From the NCBI RefSeq assembly GCF_000411975.1, contig NZ_ASXG01000172.1, forward strand, positions 1-64,000: 64,000 nt of DNA, written 5' to 3'. Source of the DNA: Amycolatopsis orientalis DSM 43388. Its GTDB lineage: Bacteria; Actinomycetota; Actinomycetes; Mycobacteriales; Pseudonocardiaceae. The translations under genes and the position numbers were made by a program. The notes beneath the pieces were generated by a model, which was not told the origin of the DNA, did not search any database, and saw nothing but the letters and a program-made list of their open reading frames with translations. This document shows, in pieces, positions 49,369 through 57,854 of this stretch; position 1 is the first letter of the stretch; each line of letters opens with the position of its first letter.

Positions 49369-50337
49369 GTGCGAGACGTATGCGTAATCGGGCTCGGGCT
49401 CATCGGCGGTTCCCTGCTGCGGGCCGCCGCGGCGAGCGGCAGGACGGTGTGGGGAACCACAGTGTCCGAAGTGGACGCTGACGCGGCGAGTCGCGGCGGC
49501 TACGACGTCACCACCGACGCCGAAGCGGCGCTGCAACGCGCGGCGTCGGCGGACGCGATCGTGGTCATCGCCGTGCCGCTGCCCGCGGTCGAGAACCTGC
49601 TGCGACAGGTCGCCCAGCACGCGTCGCACTGCATCCTCACCGACGTGGTCAGCGTGAAGGGCCCGATGCTCGACGCGGTCCGCAGGCGCGCGCCGTACAC
49701 GCGCTACGTCGGCGGACACCCGATGGCGGGTACCTCGCACTCTGGCTGGCTCGCCGGCGACGCCATGCTCTTTCGCGACGCCGCGTGGGTCGTCGGCGTC
49801 GAAGAGGAAACGGACCTCACGGCGTGGGCCGAGGTCACCCGGCTCGTACTGGACGTCGGCGCGCACGCCGTGCCGCTGCCCGCCGATTCGCACGACGAGA
49901 CGGTCGCCCGGATCTCGCACCTGCCGCACCTGTTCGCCGCGATCCTCGCGTCGGTCGGTGCACAGGGCGGGCCGCTCGCGATGTCGCTGGCCGCCGGCTC
50001 GTTCCGCGACGGCACCCGCGTGGCCGGCTCGTCGCCGGACCTGGTGCGCGCGATGACCGAAGGCAACCGCGACGCTCTGCTGCCAATCGTCGACGACGCA
50101 CTCGGCCGTCTCGGTGCCGCCCGCGGCTCGCTCGCCTCCACCGGCGGCCTCGCCGCGACCATCAACGCAGGCCACGAAGGCGCGTTGGCGCTGGAAGCGG
50201 CCCGCGACGCGGCACTGTCCGGCGTCCGCATCGACCTCACCGCCGCCGACGCCCGCGAAGGCCTCGTGGCGCTCGGCGAACGCGGCGGCCGGATCACCGG
50301 ACTGGACGGAGCGGTCGCGCTCGGGGAAGTATCTTGA
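49369..50337 (+). CDS. tyrA: prephenate dehydrogenase
   Basis: TyrA-type dehydrogenase of 322 residues, NAD(P)-dependent oxidative decarboxylation of prephenate in tyrosine synthesis. Rossmann motif 'VIGLGLIGGSL' (6-16), 'VVSVKGPMLDAV', 'GGHPMAGTSHSGW' (prephenate site, His/Ser pair) and 'HDETVARISHLPHLFA'. There is no C-terminal ACT domain. GTG start at 49369. Solitary in location; no other aromatic amino acid genes adjoin. Confidence 0.94.
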   Translation: MRDVCVIGLGLIGGSLLRAAAASGRTVWGTTVSEVDADAASRGGYDVTTDAEAALQRAASADAIVVIAVPLPAVENLLRQVAQHASHCILTDVVSVKGPMLDAVRRRAPYTRYVGGHPMAGTSHSGWLAGDAMLFRDAAWVVGVEEETDLTAWAEVTRLVLDVGAHAVPLPADSHDETVARISHLPHLFAAILASVGAQGGPLAMSLAAGSFRDGTRVAGSSPDLVRAMTEGNRDALLPIVDDALGRLGAARGSLASTGGLAATINAGHEGALALEAARDAALSGVRIDLTAADAREGLVALGERGGRITGLDGAVALGEVS

Positions 50338-50402
50338 CTTGCCTGGAACGCCTGGTGTGTGACGATTGAAGCCTCTCAATCCCAACCCCGGGGAGGCATT
50401 CG

Positions 50403-50642
50403 ATGGGCATCAATTTCGACGAGCTCAAGAACAAGGCGACCGAGGCGCTGCGCGAGAACAGCGGCAAGCTCGAGCAGGGGCTCGAGAAGGCGGCCGAATT
50501 CGCGAAGTCCAAGGTCAGCGGCCACGATTCGCAGATCGACGGCGGCGTCGGCAAGGCCAAGGACCTGCTCGGCAAGGTCACCGGCAAGCACGATGAAGGC
50601 GGCGAGAAGCCCGAGGGCGGCCAGCCCGGCGGACAGCAGTAA
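50403..50642 (+). CDS. MT0933/Rv0909-type antitoxin-like small protein
   Basis: Small lysine/glutamate-rich protein of 79 residues with the MT0933-antitoxin layout. A helical repeat of the type 'KNKATEALRENSGKLEQGLEKAAEFAKSK' is followed by a Gly/Lys helix 'GGVGKAKDLLGKV' and a Gly/Pro/Gln tail. ATG at 50403 with GGGGAGG upstream. No toxin gene (such as an Rv0910-like SRPBCC toxin) is directly beside it, but an SRPBCC-fold protein of about the right size is encoded at 52789. Confidence 0.82.
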   Translation: MGINFDELKNKATEALRENSGKLEQGLEKAAEFAKSKVSGHDSQIDGGVGKAKDLLGKVTGKHDEGGEKPEGGQPGGQQ

Positions 50643-50674
50643 CCCTCCGCCTCCAGGGTGGGCTCCGAAGGTTC

Positions 50675-50712
50675 GGGAGGGGCGATCTGATTCCCGCAGG
50701 GCGCCTCTCCCG
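50675..50712. terminator. hairpin terminator
   Basis: CGGGAGGGGCG (50675-50685) pairs with CGCCTCTCCCG (50702-50712) through one G-T wobble, with a 16-base loop. It lies between the convergent antitoxin-like and FUSC genes. Confidence 0.65.
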
Positions 50713-50755
50713 GATCTCTCTGCCGCGTAATCCGCCGCGCACCACAGCTGTCGGC

Positions 50756-52714
50756 TCAGGTGCGCCGGTGGTACGGCAGGAACCGGCGCACCAGCCGCAG
50801 CGGCGACCGTTCCACCAGGTCCGGCCCGCGGACCGCGTCGAACGTCGAGCCGAGCTGGTCGACCACCCCGGCGAGCCGCGGATTGTCCGGCATCGGCACC
50901 GAATCCGGGTCCCGCTGCTCGCGGACCGCGGAAGCCAGCTCCGCCAACGCGTCCGTGAGCAGCTCGATGTCCGCGGGCGACGGGGCCGGAGCGCCCTCGC
51001 CGATGGTCACGCCGACCTCGGTCACCGCGTCGGTCACCCGCTCCAGCCCGGCGATCACCGGCCACCACGCCACCGCCTGCCGTCCCGCGGGCGACGGCTC
51101 CACGATCACCTGCTGAAACGCCGTCCGCAGGTCCGCGAGGGCGCGGTACGCCGCGCGCCGGGCCCGCGACCGGGCGAGCCGCGACTCCGCGGTCGAGTTC
51201 AGCACCATCGCGGCGCGGACGTACTCGGCGACCGTGTCGAAACTGTCCGCCAGCCGTCCGCCGACGGTCGGCCGCCGCGAACCCGGCCACAGCAGATACC
51301 CGACGACGAGCACGATCACGCAGCCGATCACGGTGTCGATCAGCCGCGCCAGCACGACCGTCCAGCTGCCGGTGTTGGCGAGGTCCATCTGCAGGATGAT
51401 CAGCGGCGTCACGAACGTGCCGAGCATCCCGTAGTTGCGCACCTTCCCCACCGCGGCCCCGCCGGCGAACACCGCGATCAGCGCCACCAGCACCCAGCCG
51501 CGCGCGCCGAACGCGAGAACCACCGCGCCGATCCCGACCCCGGCGACCGTGCCCAATCCACGGAGCACCGCACGGCCGAAGACCGAGCCGAAGTCCGGCT
51601 TCAGCACCACGCCGACGGTGAGCGTGATCCAGTACGACCGCTCGAACGGCACCAGCAGCGCAACCACTTCGGCCACCGCGACGCACAGCGTGAGCCGCAG
51701 CGTCGCCAGCCAGGTCAACGGTCCGGAGAGGCCGCTCGCCCACTGCCGCAAGCGACGCAGCAGCGAGACTTTCTTGCGGCGCTTGCGGTCGTCGAGCTTC
51801 CCGATCCGCGCCAGTCCGGCGTAAAGCGCGCTGACCACCGCGTCGGCGTCTTCGTCGGGCAACTCAGGCGCGGGCGGCAGCGGCTGGTTCGCCAGCACTG
51901 AGGCGGCGACGCGAGTCAGGTAGTCGATCACCTCGTCTGGCGCGCGCTGTCCGGCGTTGACCATCGCCACCGACGCCTCGACCGCGGGCGTCGTCGCGGA
52001 GAGCCGGTTCAACAGCCGGCGATACGCCGCGTCTCGGCCGGACAGCCACGAGCGCGCGACCAGCAACCGGTCGTAGGCCGTACTCATCGCGGTGGTCAGC
52101 TGATGGCGCGCGACTCGCGAAGTCGGTTCGTCCGGAGCCGACAACATCGCCGCGAGTTCGATGTAGACCTGCGCGACGGCGGTGCGTTCGGGACTCGTCG
52201 CGCGGAGCGTCCACGTGCCGAGCGCGACCAGCAGACCCCAGCCAGCGCCCGCGCAGAAGTAGCCGAAGAGCACTTCGGTGCGTACGCCGGTCGCGTGCTG
52301 CGCGGTGCCGAGCACGCAGAAGACGAACATCTGCAGGCCAGCCACCGAAGCGTTGCTGCCCGCGGCGCTGATGAGCGCGGAAATCGCCGCGATGACCACG
52401 ATCGCCGGGATCGACCAGGCGGGCATGCCGCCGGTCAGCAGCCCGACGAGGTACCCGACCCCGGCCGCGAACGTCGCTCCGCCCAGCCGTCGCGCGCGGT
52501 AGCGGTAGGCCCCGGCGGCCTCGGACAACACGGTCGGCAGTGCGCCGGTGGAGATCAGCGCGCCCACCGCGATGTCGCCCGCCGCGTACGCGACCGCGAG
52601 CGGAGTAGCCAGTGCGACCACCGCGCGAGCCACCATGTTCCACGGAATGGGAACCGGTTTGGAACGCAGAAGCTGCGTCAGCCAGTGCGGCGCGGCGAAG
52701 TCGGGACGGCTCAC
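50756..52714 (-). CDS. FUSC-family membrane transporter
   Basis: Membrane protein of 652 residues with the FUSC two-block layout. An N-terminal group of about six helices (20-175) is followed by a cytosolic helical region (about 175-340), a second group of helices (about 345-480, 'LRLTLCVAVAEVVALLVPF', 'LTVGVVLKPDFGSVFGRAVLRGLG') and a cytosolic C-terminus. 'YWITLTVGVVLKPDFGSVF' is the FUSC signature. Related proteins export aromatic acids or fusaric acid. Divergent from the SRPBCC gene; substrate unknown. Confidence 0.92.
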   Translation of the reverse strand: MSRPDFAAPHWLTQLLRSKPVPIPWNMVARAVVALATPLAVAYAAGDIAVGALISTGALPTVLSEAAGAYRYRARRLGGATFAAGVGYLVGLLTGGMPAWSIPAIVVIAAISALISAAGSNASVAGLQMFVFCVLGTAQHATGVRTEVLFGYFCAGAGWGLLVALGTWTLRATSPERTAVAQVYIELAAMLSAPDEPTSRVARHQLTTAMSTAYDRLLVARSWLSGRDAAYRRLLNRLSATTPAVEASVAMVNAGQRAPDEVIDYLTRVAASVLANQPLPPAPELPDEDADAVVSALYAGLARIGKLDDRKRRKKVSLLRRLRQWASGLSGPLTWLATLRLTLCVAVAEVVALLVPFERSYWITLTVGVVLKPDFGSVFGRAVLRGLGTVAGVGIGAVVLAFGARGWVLVALIAVFAGGAAVGKVRNYGMLGTFVTPLIILQMDLANTGSWTVVLARLIDTVIGCVIVLVVGYLLWPGSRRPTVGGRLADSFDTVAEYVRAAMVLNSTAESRLARSRARRAAYRALADLRTAFQQVIVEPSPAGRQAVAWWPVIAGLERVTDAVTEVGVTIGEGAPAPSPADIELLTDALAELASAVREQRDPDSVPMPDNPRLAGVVDQLGSTFDAVRGPDLVERSPLRLVRRFLPYHRRT

Positions 52715-52788
52715 CGCACCATCTTGACCTACCGAGGCCGTCCGGGATTGATTTGTCGCTCAGTCAACAACGTGTTCAGGGAGCTGGG

Positions 52789-53235
52789 ATGGCGAGTCGC
52801 AGGTATTCGTTCGAGGTGAACCGGGTGAGCGCCGCCGCTCCGCCGGTGCTGTTCCGGCTGGAAAGCGACGGGACGCAGTGGTCGACCTGGGCGCGGCCGC
52901 TCGTGTGGCAGGCCCGGTGGGCGGCGCTCGGCGACGACGGCCGGGTCGGCGCTGTCCGGGAAGTCGGATTGTGGCCGCTTTTCGCCCGCGAAAAGACTCT
53001 CGAATACGTACCGGACCGGCGGCACGTCTACACGTTCGACGGTTTCCACCCGGTCCGCGACTATCGTGCGGAGGTGACGTTCACCCCGAACGCCGACGGC
53101 GGCACGGACCTCCGGTGGTCCGGTTCGTTCGTCGAACGCATCCCCGGAACGGGCCCGGTCGCCCTCGCAGCGTTGCGCGGCGTGGTCGGATTTTTGGCTA
53201 CTCAGCTGGCCAAAGCGGGCAACTCCGCCTCCTGA
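52789..53235 (+). CDS. SRPBCC/polyketide cyclase-like protein
   Basis: Hydrophobic-ligand-binding START/SRPBCC-fold protein of 148 residues. It starts with 'YSFEVNRVSAAAPPVLFRLES', continues through 'WSTWARPLV' and ends in a long C-terminal helix. ATG at 52789 with AGGGAGC upstream. Such proteins bind lipids or aromatics; some (Rv0910-like) are the toxins of MT0933-type pairs, though the antitoxin-like gene lies two genes away (50403). No catalytic residues are evident. Confidence 0.88.
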   Translation: MASRRYSFEVNRVSAAAPPVLFRLESDGTQWSTWARPLVWQARWAALGDDGRVGAVREVGLWPLFAREKTLEYVPDRRHVYTFDGFHPVRDYRAEVTFTPNADGGTDLRWSGSFVERIPGTGPVALAALRGVVGFLATQLAKAGNSAS

Positions 53236-53319
53236 TCGGGTGCGTTGCACCACAACGAGCATCGAATACCGGAGCACAGACGTCATCCCCTCGGGGGATC
53301 CCGAGGGAAAGGAAGCGGC

Positions 53320-54078
53320 ATGGCGAAACGGTGGCTGGCGGCGGCGACGGCCGGTCTGCTGGTGCTTTCGGCGTGCTCCGGCCCGGACTCGAGTCAACCC
53401 CCGCAACAGGCGAACCCCGCGCCGGGTGCGGCGACGCCGGGTCCGCCGCCCGCGCCGTACCCGTTCGGCACCGTGCAGGCGAAGGCGCCGGCGATCCAGG
53501 ACGGCAAGGTCGGCGTGGTCCGCCGCATCCAGACCGACAAACCGTACGTCTTCATCACCATGGACGACGGCGCGGTGAAGGACCCGTCGGCGCAGAGCCT
53601 GATCCAGCAGTCCGGCGGGCATCCGGTGCTGTTCCTGAACAACCGGTACGTGAAGGGCCACGAGGCGTACTTCAAGGCCATCCTGGACTCGACCGGCGCG
53701 GTGCTCGGCGACCACACGGTCAACCACCCGAACCTCAAGGGCAAACCGCTGGAGTTCCAGAAAAAGGAAATCTGCGACGACGCGGACGACTTCCAGGCCT
53801 CTCTCGGCGTCCGCCCGACGCTGTTCCGCCCGCCGTTCGGCAACTACGACCAGAACACGCTCAAGGCCGCCGCGATGTGCGGCATGCGCGCGACGGTCCT
53901 GTGGACCGCCTCGGTCAACGACGGCGTCGTCCAGTTCCAATCCGGCGACAAACTCCGCCCGGGCGACATCGTGCTGATGCACTTCCGCAAGACGTTCAAG
54001 GAAGACTACGAAGCGTTCCTCGCGCGGGCCAAGAAGGACGGTCTGACGCCGGTCCCGCTGGCCGACTTCCTGGGCTGA
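53320..54078 (+). CDS. NodB-domain polysaccharide deacetylase lipoprotein
   Basis: Secreted lipoprotein of 252 residues. Signal peptide and lipobox 'VLSAC' (about residue 19), then a Pro/Gln/Ala-rich linker and a NodB homology domain. Motifs are 'TMDDG' (motif 1, with Met for Phe), 'DHTVNH' (motif 2 metal His pair), 'RPPFGNYD' (motif 3) and 'DIVLMHF' (motif 5). Probably an N-deacetylase acting on peptidoglycan or chitin-like sugars at the cell surface. The ATG at 53320 has GAAAGGAAG upstream; the longer frame from 53245 lacks a ribosome site. Confidence 0.93.
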   Translation: MAKRWLAAATAGLLVLSACSGPDSSQPPQQANPAPGAATPGPPPAPYPFGTVQAKAPAIQDGKVGVVRRIQTDKPYVFITMDDGAVKDPSAQSLIQQSGGHPVLFLNNRYVKGHEAYFKAILDSTGAVLGDHTVNHPNLKGKPLEFQKKEICDDADDFQASLGVRPTLFRPPFGNYDQNTLKAAAMCGMRATVLWTASVNDGVVQFQSGDKLRPGDIVLMHFRKTFKEDYEAFLARAKKDGLTPVPLADFLG

Positions 54079-54089
54079 CTGCGTTCGGG

Positions 54090-54123
54090 CGTGGCGATGC
54101 CGGTACGCACCGGGAACGCCACG
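54090..54123. terminator. hairpin between deacetylase and CHAT genes
   Basis: CGTGGCG (54090-54096) and CGCCACG (54117-54123) pair with an inner CCGGT/ACCGG stem. Located between the convergent stops at 54078 and 54125. Confidence 0.65.
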
Positions 54124-54124
54124 G

Positions 54125-56713
54125 TTAACCAGCGCCGAGACATACGAACGGCCGCCGCATCGGGTCCACCGCCACCGCTTCCGCCAGCGCCAACGCCGGC
54201 GAAGTCCCTTCGGCGAGCCGCCGGTGCAGGTCCGCCATCGTGTCCGCCGCCGCGCGGTCGCCGACCCGGGCCACCGCGCCGATGACCGTCCGCGAACCGC
54301 TCGCCAGCAGCGTCCCGGCGAAGCCCAGCGCTTCCTCGCCCGGCCGGATGTGGCTCATCGCCAGCTCGCACGCGGCCAGCACCACCCGTTCCGGCGGGTT
54401 CGCGAGCCGGGTCGTCTCGTGCGCGAACAGCGGGCCGTCCACCAGTTCGACGCGGGAGAACAGCGCGTTCGCCGGCTCGTGCGCGCCGTGCGCGACCAGG
54501 TGCGCCAAGCGGGTTCCGTCCAATGCGGTCAGGACGGTGGAACTCGTCGCGTCGTCGCCCTCGACGAGCCGCGCGTCCGGATACACCGAGCGCAGCTTGC
54601 TCACCTCGCCCACCGCGCCCGGCACGCCGGGGCCGCCCGCCAGCAGCACCGGCCCGTCCTCGGCCGGACGTTTCGCGGTGATCCACGCGGTCGCCGACGG
54701 CGCGATCGACACCGGATGCCCGCGCAGCGACGGCAACGCGCCCCACGGCATCGCGTACAGCTGGCCGATCGGAACGATCACCAGCTCGCGGTCGTCGAGC
54801 GTTTTGACCAGCGACGCGGAAATCAGCGCGTCGAGCTTCTCCGCCCGGCGGCGCGCGGACGCGGACACCGTCTCGGCCATGAGCGGCGGCAGATGGTCCG
54901 GCGCGAGGGCGTCGAGGTCGGCGTGCAACTGGGTCGCGGTCTCGACGATGTCGTCCAGCGGACCCAGTTTGAGCAGCCGGAACGTCCCGCGGTCGACGAC
55001 CACCGAGTACAGCTGATTGTTGTACGGCACCAAACTCACCAGCACGCGATCGCCGAGCGCGGCGACGACCTCGTCCGGCGTCGCGACCGGACGCGGACGG
55101 CCCCACTGGCTCGTGTACCAGCCGAGCCGGCTCGCCTCGCGCTGCAGTTCGGCATACCGCTGCTCCAGCGCCTTCACTGGCTCGCCCTCCAGCCGGGCGC
55201 GCTGGATGGTGCGCTGGACGTGCCGCATTTCGTTGATGTGCTTGGCCAGCACCGGATCCTCGATCACCGGCAGCGGTTCGTACCGGTAGACCTGCGCCCG
55301 GGTGCGTTCGAGCCAGGCGAACATCCGCCGTGCGCCCGCCGCGTTCCGTCGCGCGCGCCGCAGCACGAGCCGCATCGCCAGACTGCCGAGCTCCTCGCCG
55401 TGCACCGCGGTGCCGCACAGCAGGTCGAGCCCGCCCATCCGGTCGCGGATGGTGCCGAGTTCGCGCAGTCCGGCGCGAGCCTGAGCGAGCGCCGCGCGTG
55501 GCCGGTCCTCGGCGACGGCCAATTCCGCGCGGCACAACCGGAACAGCATCCGGTGGTCGATCGGCGACGTCGCACGCGGGGCGGGCACGTGCTTGAGCAC
55601 CAGCGAGGCTTCGGCGATTTCCTTGCGGCGGATCAGCAACCGGACCGCGAAGAGCCGCGCGACCGCCGCCTCGTCGCGCAGTCCGAGCGCGGCCAGCCGT
55701 TCGGCGATGGAGACGAGTTCGGCGGGCAACCGCGAGGTAGAGCGCCCTTTGCGGTCCGACAGCACCTGCTGCGCTTCCGCCCGATACCGCGCCAGACCGG
55801 CGATCTCGGCCCAGGTTCGGTTGCCGCGGCGGAGAAATCGGCGCCGCGCGTCCGACGCGGACTTTCGCGCCAACGCGAAATCGCCCTCCAGCAACGCGGC
55901 CGCGGCCCGCGCCACCTCGGCTTCCGCGATGTGCTGTCCGGATCCGTTGGCGCGCAACTCCGGCAGCGCTTCGTCGAGATGCCTGGCCGCTTCGTCGGCG
56001 AGACCAGCGGTGAGCAGCGCACGGGCCTGGTCGAGCCGGATCAGCGGGATCGAACCGGGCGATTCGGTGACGAGGATCCGCGCGGCTTGTTCGTAGCTGG
56101 ACAGTGCTTGCGGGACGTCGCCGATCAGCTGGGCGTGGTCGCCGAGGTTCTGCCGGATCTTGCCTTCGAGCAGCGTGTGCCCGTTTTCGCGGGCGAACCC
56201 GAGTGCGCGCTCCAGGTCGGCTTTCGCGGCGTTCGGATGGTTCAGCGCCATCTGCACGAGCGCGCGGTTCAAGAGCATGACGACCAGCGTCCGCCGGCCG
56301 TCGTCGAACTCGGCCTCGATTCCGGGGATGACGGCGTCGTAGACCGACAGCGATTCGCTGAACCGCCCGCCGCGCATCAGCACCACCGCGCGCTGGCCGG
56401 TGACCAGCAAGCCCAGTTCGCGGGCGACCTTGCTTTCCGGAAGCTGGTCGCGAAGCTGCCGCGCGGTCTCCAGGTGCACGAGACCGGCGTCGGTCGAGGA
56501 GACCTCGGCTTCGGCCGCGCCGAGGCTCACCAGGACGCGGACCTGCAGTTGCCGGTGTTCGGGCAGCGGATCGGCGACACGCGCCAGCCGCGTGAGCGCG
56601 CTGCGGAACAACCGCACCGCGATGCCGGGCCGCTGGTCGGACGCGGCGGCTCGGCCGCGCGCGTACAGATCGGACGCCGCCGCGATCGTTCGATCATGGA
56701 CGGGCGCGGACAC
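54125..56713 (-). CDS. TPR-CHAT protein (caspase-like protease fold)
   Basis: Protein of about 862 residues. The first ~600 residues are TPR-like helical repeats ('ALSSYEQAARIL', 'AARHLDEALPEL' types) and the last ~260 form a CHAT domain. The dyad is visible as His in 'HLVAHGAHEP' and Cys in 'VVLAACELAMSH'. 'SIAPSATAW' and 'GEEALGFAGTLLASGSRTVIGA' are also typical CHAT segments. CHAT proteases are linked to regulated proteolysis and conflict systems. Probable GTG start at 56713. It lies 53 bases downstream of a beta-sandwich protein gene and an ECF sigma gene, on the same strand. Confidence 0.88.
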   Translation of the reverse strand: MSAPVHDRTIAAASDLYARGRAAASDQRPGIAVRLFRSALTRLARVADPLPEHRQLQVRVLVSLGAAEAEVSSTDAGLVHLETARQLRDQLPESKVARELGLLVTGQRAVVLMRGGRFSESLSVYDAVIPGIEAEFDDGRRTLVVMLLNRALVQMALNHPNAAKADLERALGFARENGHTLLEGKIRQNLGDHAQLIGDVPQALSSYEQAARILVTESPGSIPLIRLDQARALLTAGLADEAARHLDEALPELRANGSGQHIAEAEVARAAAALLEGDFALARKSASDARRRFLRRGNRTWAEIAGLARYRAEAQQVLSDRKGRSTSRLPAELVSIAERLAALGLRDEAAVARLFAVRLLIRRKEIAEASLVLKHVPAPRATSPIDHRMLFRLCRAELAVAEDRPRAALAQARAGLRELGTIRDRMGGLDLLCGTAVHGEELGSLAMRLVLRRARRNAAGARRMFAWLERTRAQVYRYEPLPVIEDPVLAKHINEMRHVQRTIQRARLEGEPVKALEQRYAELQREASRLGWYTSQWGRPRPVATPDEVVAALGDRVLVSLVPYNNQLYSVVVDRGTFRLLKLGPLDDIVETATQLHADLDALAPDHLPPLMAETVSASARRRAEKLDALISASLVKTLDDRELVIVPIGQLYAMPWGALPSLRGHPVSIAPSATAWITAKRPAEDGPVLLAGGPGVPGAVGEVSKLRSVYPDARLVEGDDATSSTVLTALDGTRLAHLVAHGAHEPANALFSRVELVDGPLFAHETTRLANPPERVVLAACELAMSHIRPGEEALGFAGTLLASGSRTVIGAVARVGDRAAADTMADLHRRLAEGTSPALALAEAVAVDPMRRPFVCLGAG

Positions 56714-56766
56714 GGACTCTATGGGAGCACACCTCCGCCACTCTCCATAACGCCCGTCCGGGTTTC

Positions 56767-57252
56767 TCAGAGCACGACGGTCGGCGTGACGACGGTCCGG
56801 CGGTGCGGACCGGCGCCGAGGTGCACGAGGATCTGCGTGGTGCCGCAGGGGACGCGTTCGAGCACGAACCGGCCTCCCTCGTCGGTCGCCGTCGCGAACG
56901 TGCCGTGATCGGCGACCCGGACCTCCACGTCGTACTCGCCCGCGGGCGCGAGCCAGCCGTCGATCCGGTGCGTCTTCCCGATTTTGGTCAGGTTGATCAT
57001 CACGGTCAGGTCGCTGACGGTGAACGTGATCGTGCCGGTCGCCGTGCTGCGCACGCCGGCCAGTTCGTCGAGCCGTTCCCACCGCGCGACCTCGACGTCG
57101 AGGTTCTCGAGCTCGAGCGCGAACTGGACCCGCTGCACCAGGTCGTCCGGCGGCGGGTCGACCTCGTCGAGGAAGCGGCCGAGGTCGGCCAGGATGGCCT
57201 CGTCGTCCGGAATCGCGTGGCCGTGTCCCGGCCTGCCGATGTCGTCGCTCAC
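56767..57252 (-). CDS. carboxypeptidase-regulatory-like beta-sandwich protein
   Basis: Protein of 161 residues. An acidic helical N-terminus (about 10-60) is followed by a beta-sandwich (about 75-150) of the carboxypeptidase-regulatory or PEGA type ('DGWLAPAGEYDVEVRV', 'DEGGRFVLERVPCGTTQILVHL'). GTG start at 57252 overlaps the sigma factor stop (GTGA), so the two are coupled. This small protein sits between a sigma factor and a TPR-CHAT protease; it may be a partner or substrate that links them. No known activity. Confidence 0.85.
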   Translation of the reverse strand: MSDDIGRPGHGHAIPDDEAILADLGRFLDEVDPPPDDLVQRVQFALELENLDVEVARWERLDELAGVRSTATGTITFTVSDLTVMINLTKIGKTHRIDGWLAPAGEYDVEVRVADHGTFATATDEGGRFVLERVPCGTTQILVHLGAGPHRRTVVTPTVVL

Positions 57253-57854
57253 CGGGCACCCCCTTCTCCTGCGAGCAGATCCCGCATCGAGTCGAGGCAG
57301 CGGCCCCTGGTGGGCCCGACGCTGCCGCGCGGCATCTGCATAGCCTCGGCCACCGCCCGGTACTCGGCGCGGCCGGCGAGAACGGTCAGCCGCAGCAGCT
57401 CCTGGCAGCGTGCGGGCAGCCGGAGGAAGGCGCGCCAGACCCGGCGATCCCGGTCGGCGCGGACGGCTTCCTCCTCGGGTGCCGGGTGATCGCTTTCCAG
57501 CGTCGCGGCGACCTCGTCCGACAACGGCACCGGCTGAGCCCGCCGGCCGTACGGACGGGTCGCCTCCCGGCGAGTCGTGGTGATCAGCCACGCGGCGAGC
57601 GCGCGCGGATCGCGCAGCTTCTCCAGCTGGCTGAACAGAGCGAGCCACACGGTCTGCACCACGTCCTCGGCCACCTGCCGGTCGAGCCCGTTGGCGCGCG
57701 CGACGTGCCACACGAGCGGCGTCAGCTCCTCGACCAGCTTCGCCATCGCGCGCCGATCGCCGCCCCGCGCCGCTTCCATGCACGCAGCGTGCAAGTCGGC
57801 GCCGGTCAGGCCTTCCCAGGGCGGGTCTACCTCGGTGGTGTGCACGTCGGTCAC
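57249..57854 (-). CDS. ECF-type RNA polymerase sigma factor
   Basis: Sigma factor of about 201 residues. Region 2 ('LTPLVWHVARANGLDRQVAEDVVQTVWLAL', then 'LAAWLITTTRREATR') and region 4 ('LPARCQELLRLTVLAGRAEYRAVAEAMQMPRGSVGPTRGRCL'). I chose GTG at 57854 because GAGG precedes it and it removes a long low-complexity N-terminus. First gene of the sigma/beta-sandwich/CHAT operon. No anti-sigma gene is present, so the CHAT protease or its TPR region may provide the control; this is inference. Confidence 0.9.
   Translation of the reverse strand: MTDVHTTEVDPPWEGLTGADLHAACMEAARGGDRRAMAKLVEELTPLVWHVARANGLDRQVAEDVVQTVWLALFSQLEKLRDPRALAAWLITTTRREATRPYGRRAQPVPLSDEVAATLESDHPAPEEEAVRADRDRRVWRAFLRLPARCQELLRLTVLAGRAEYRAVAEAMQMPRGSVGPTRGRCLDSMRDLLAGEGGAR

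Noticed and set aside
54224..56908. 894-codon plus-strand ORF opposite the CHAT gene
   Set aside because: Antisense shadow rich in Arg/Gln/Val; the minus strand shows the CHAT dyad.
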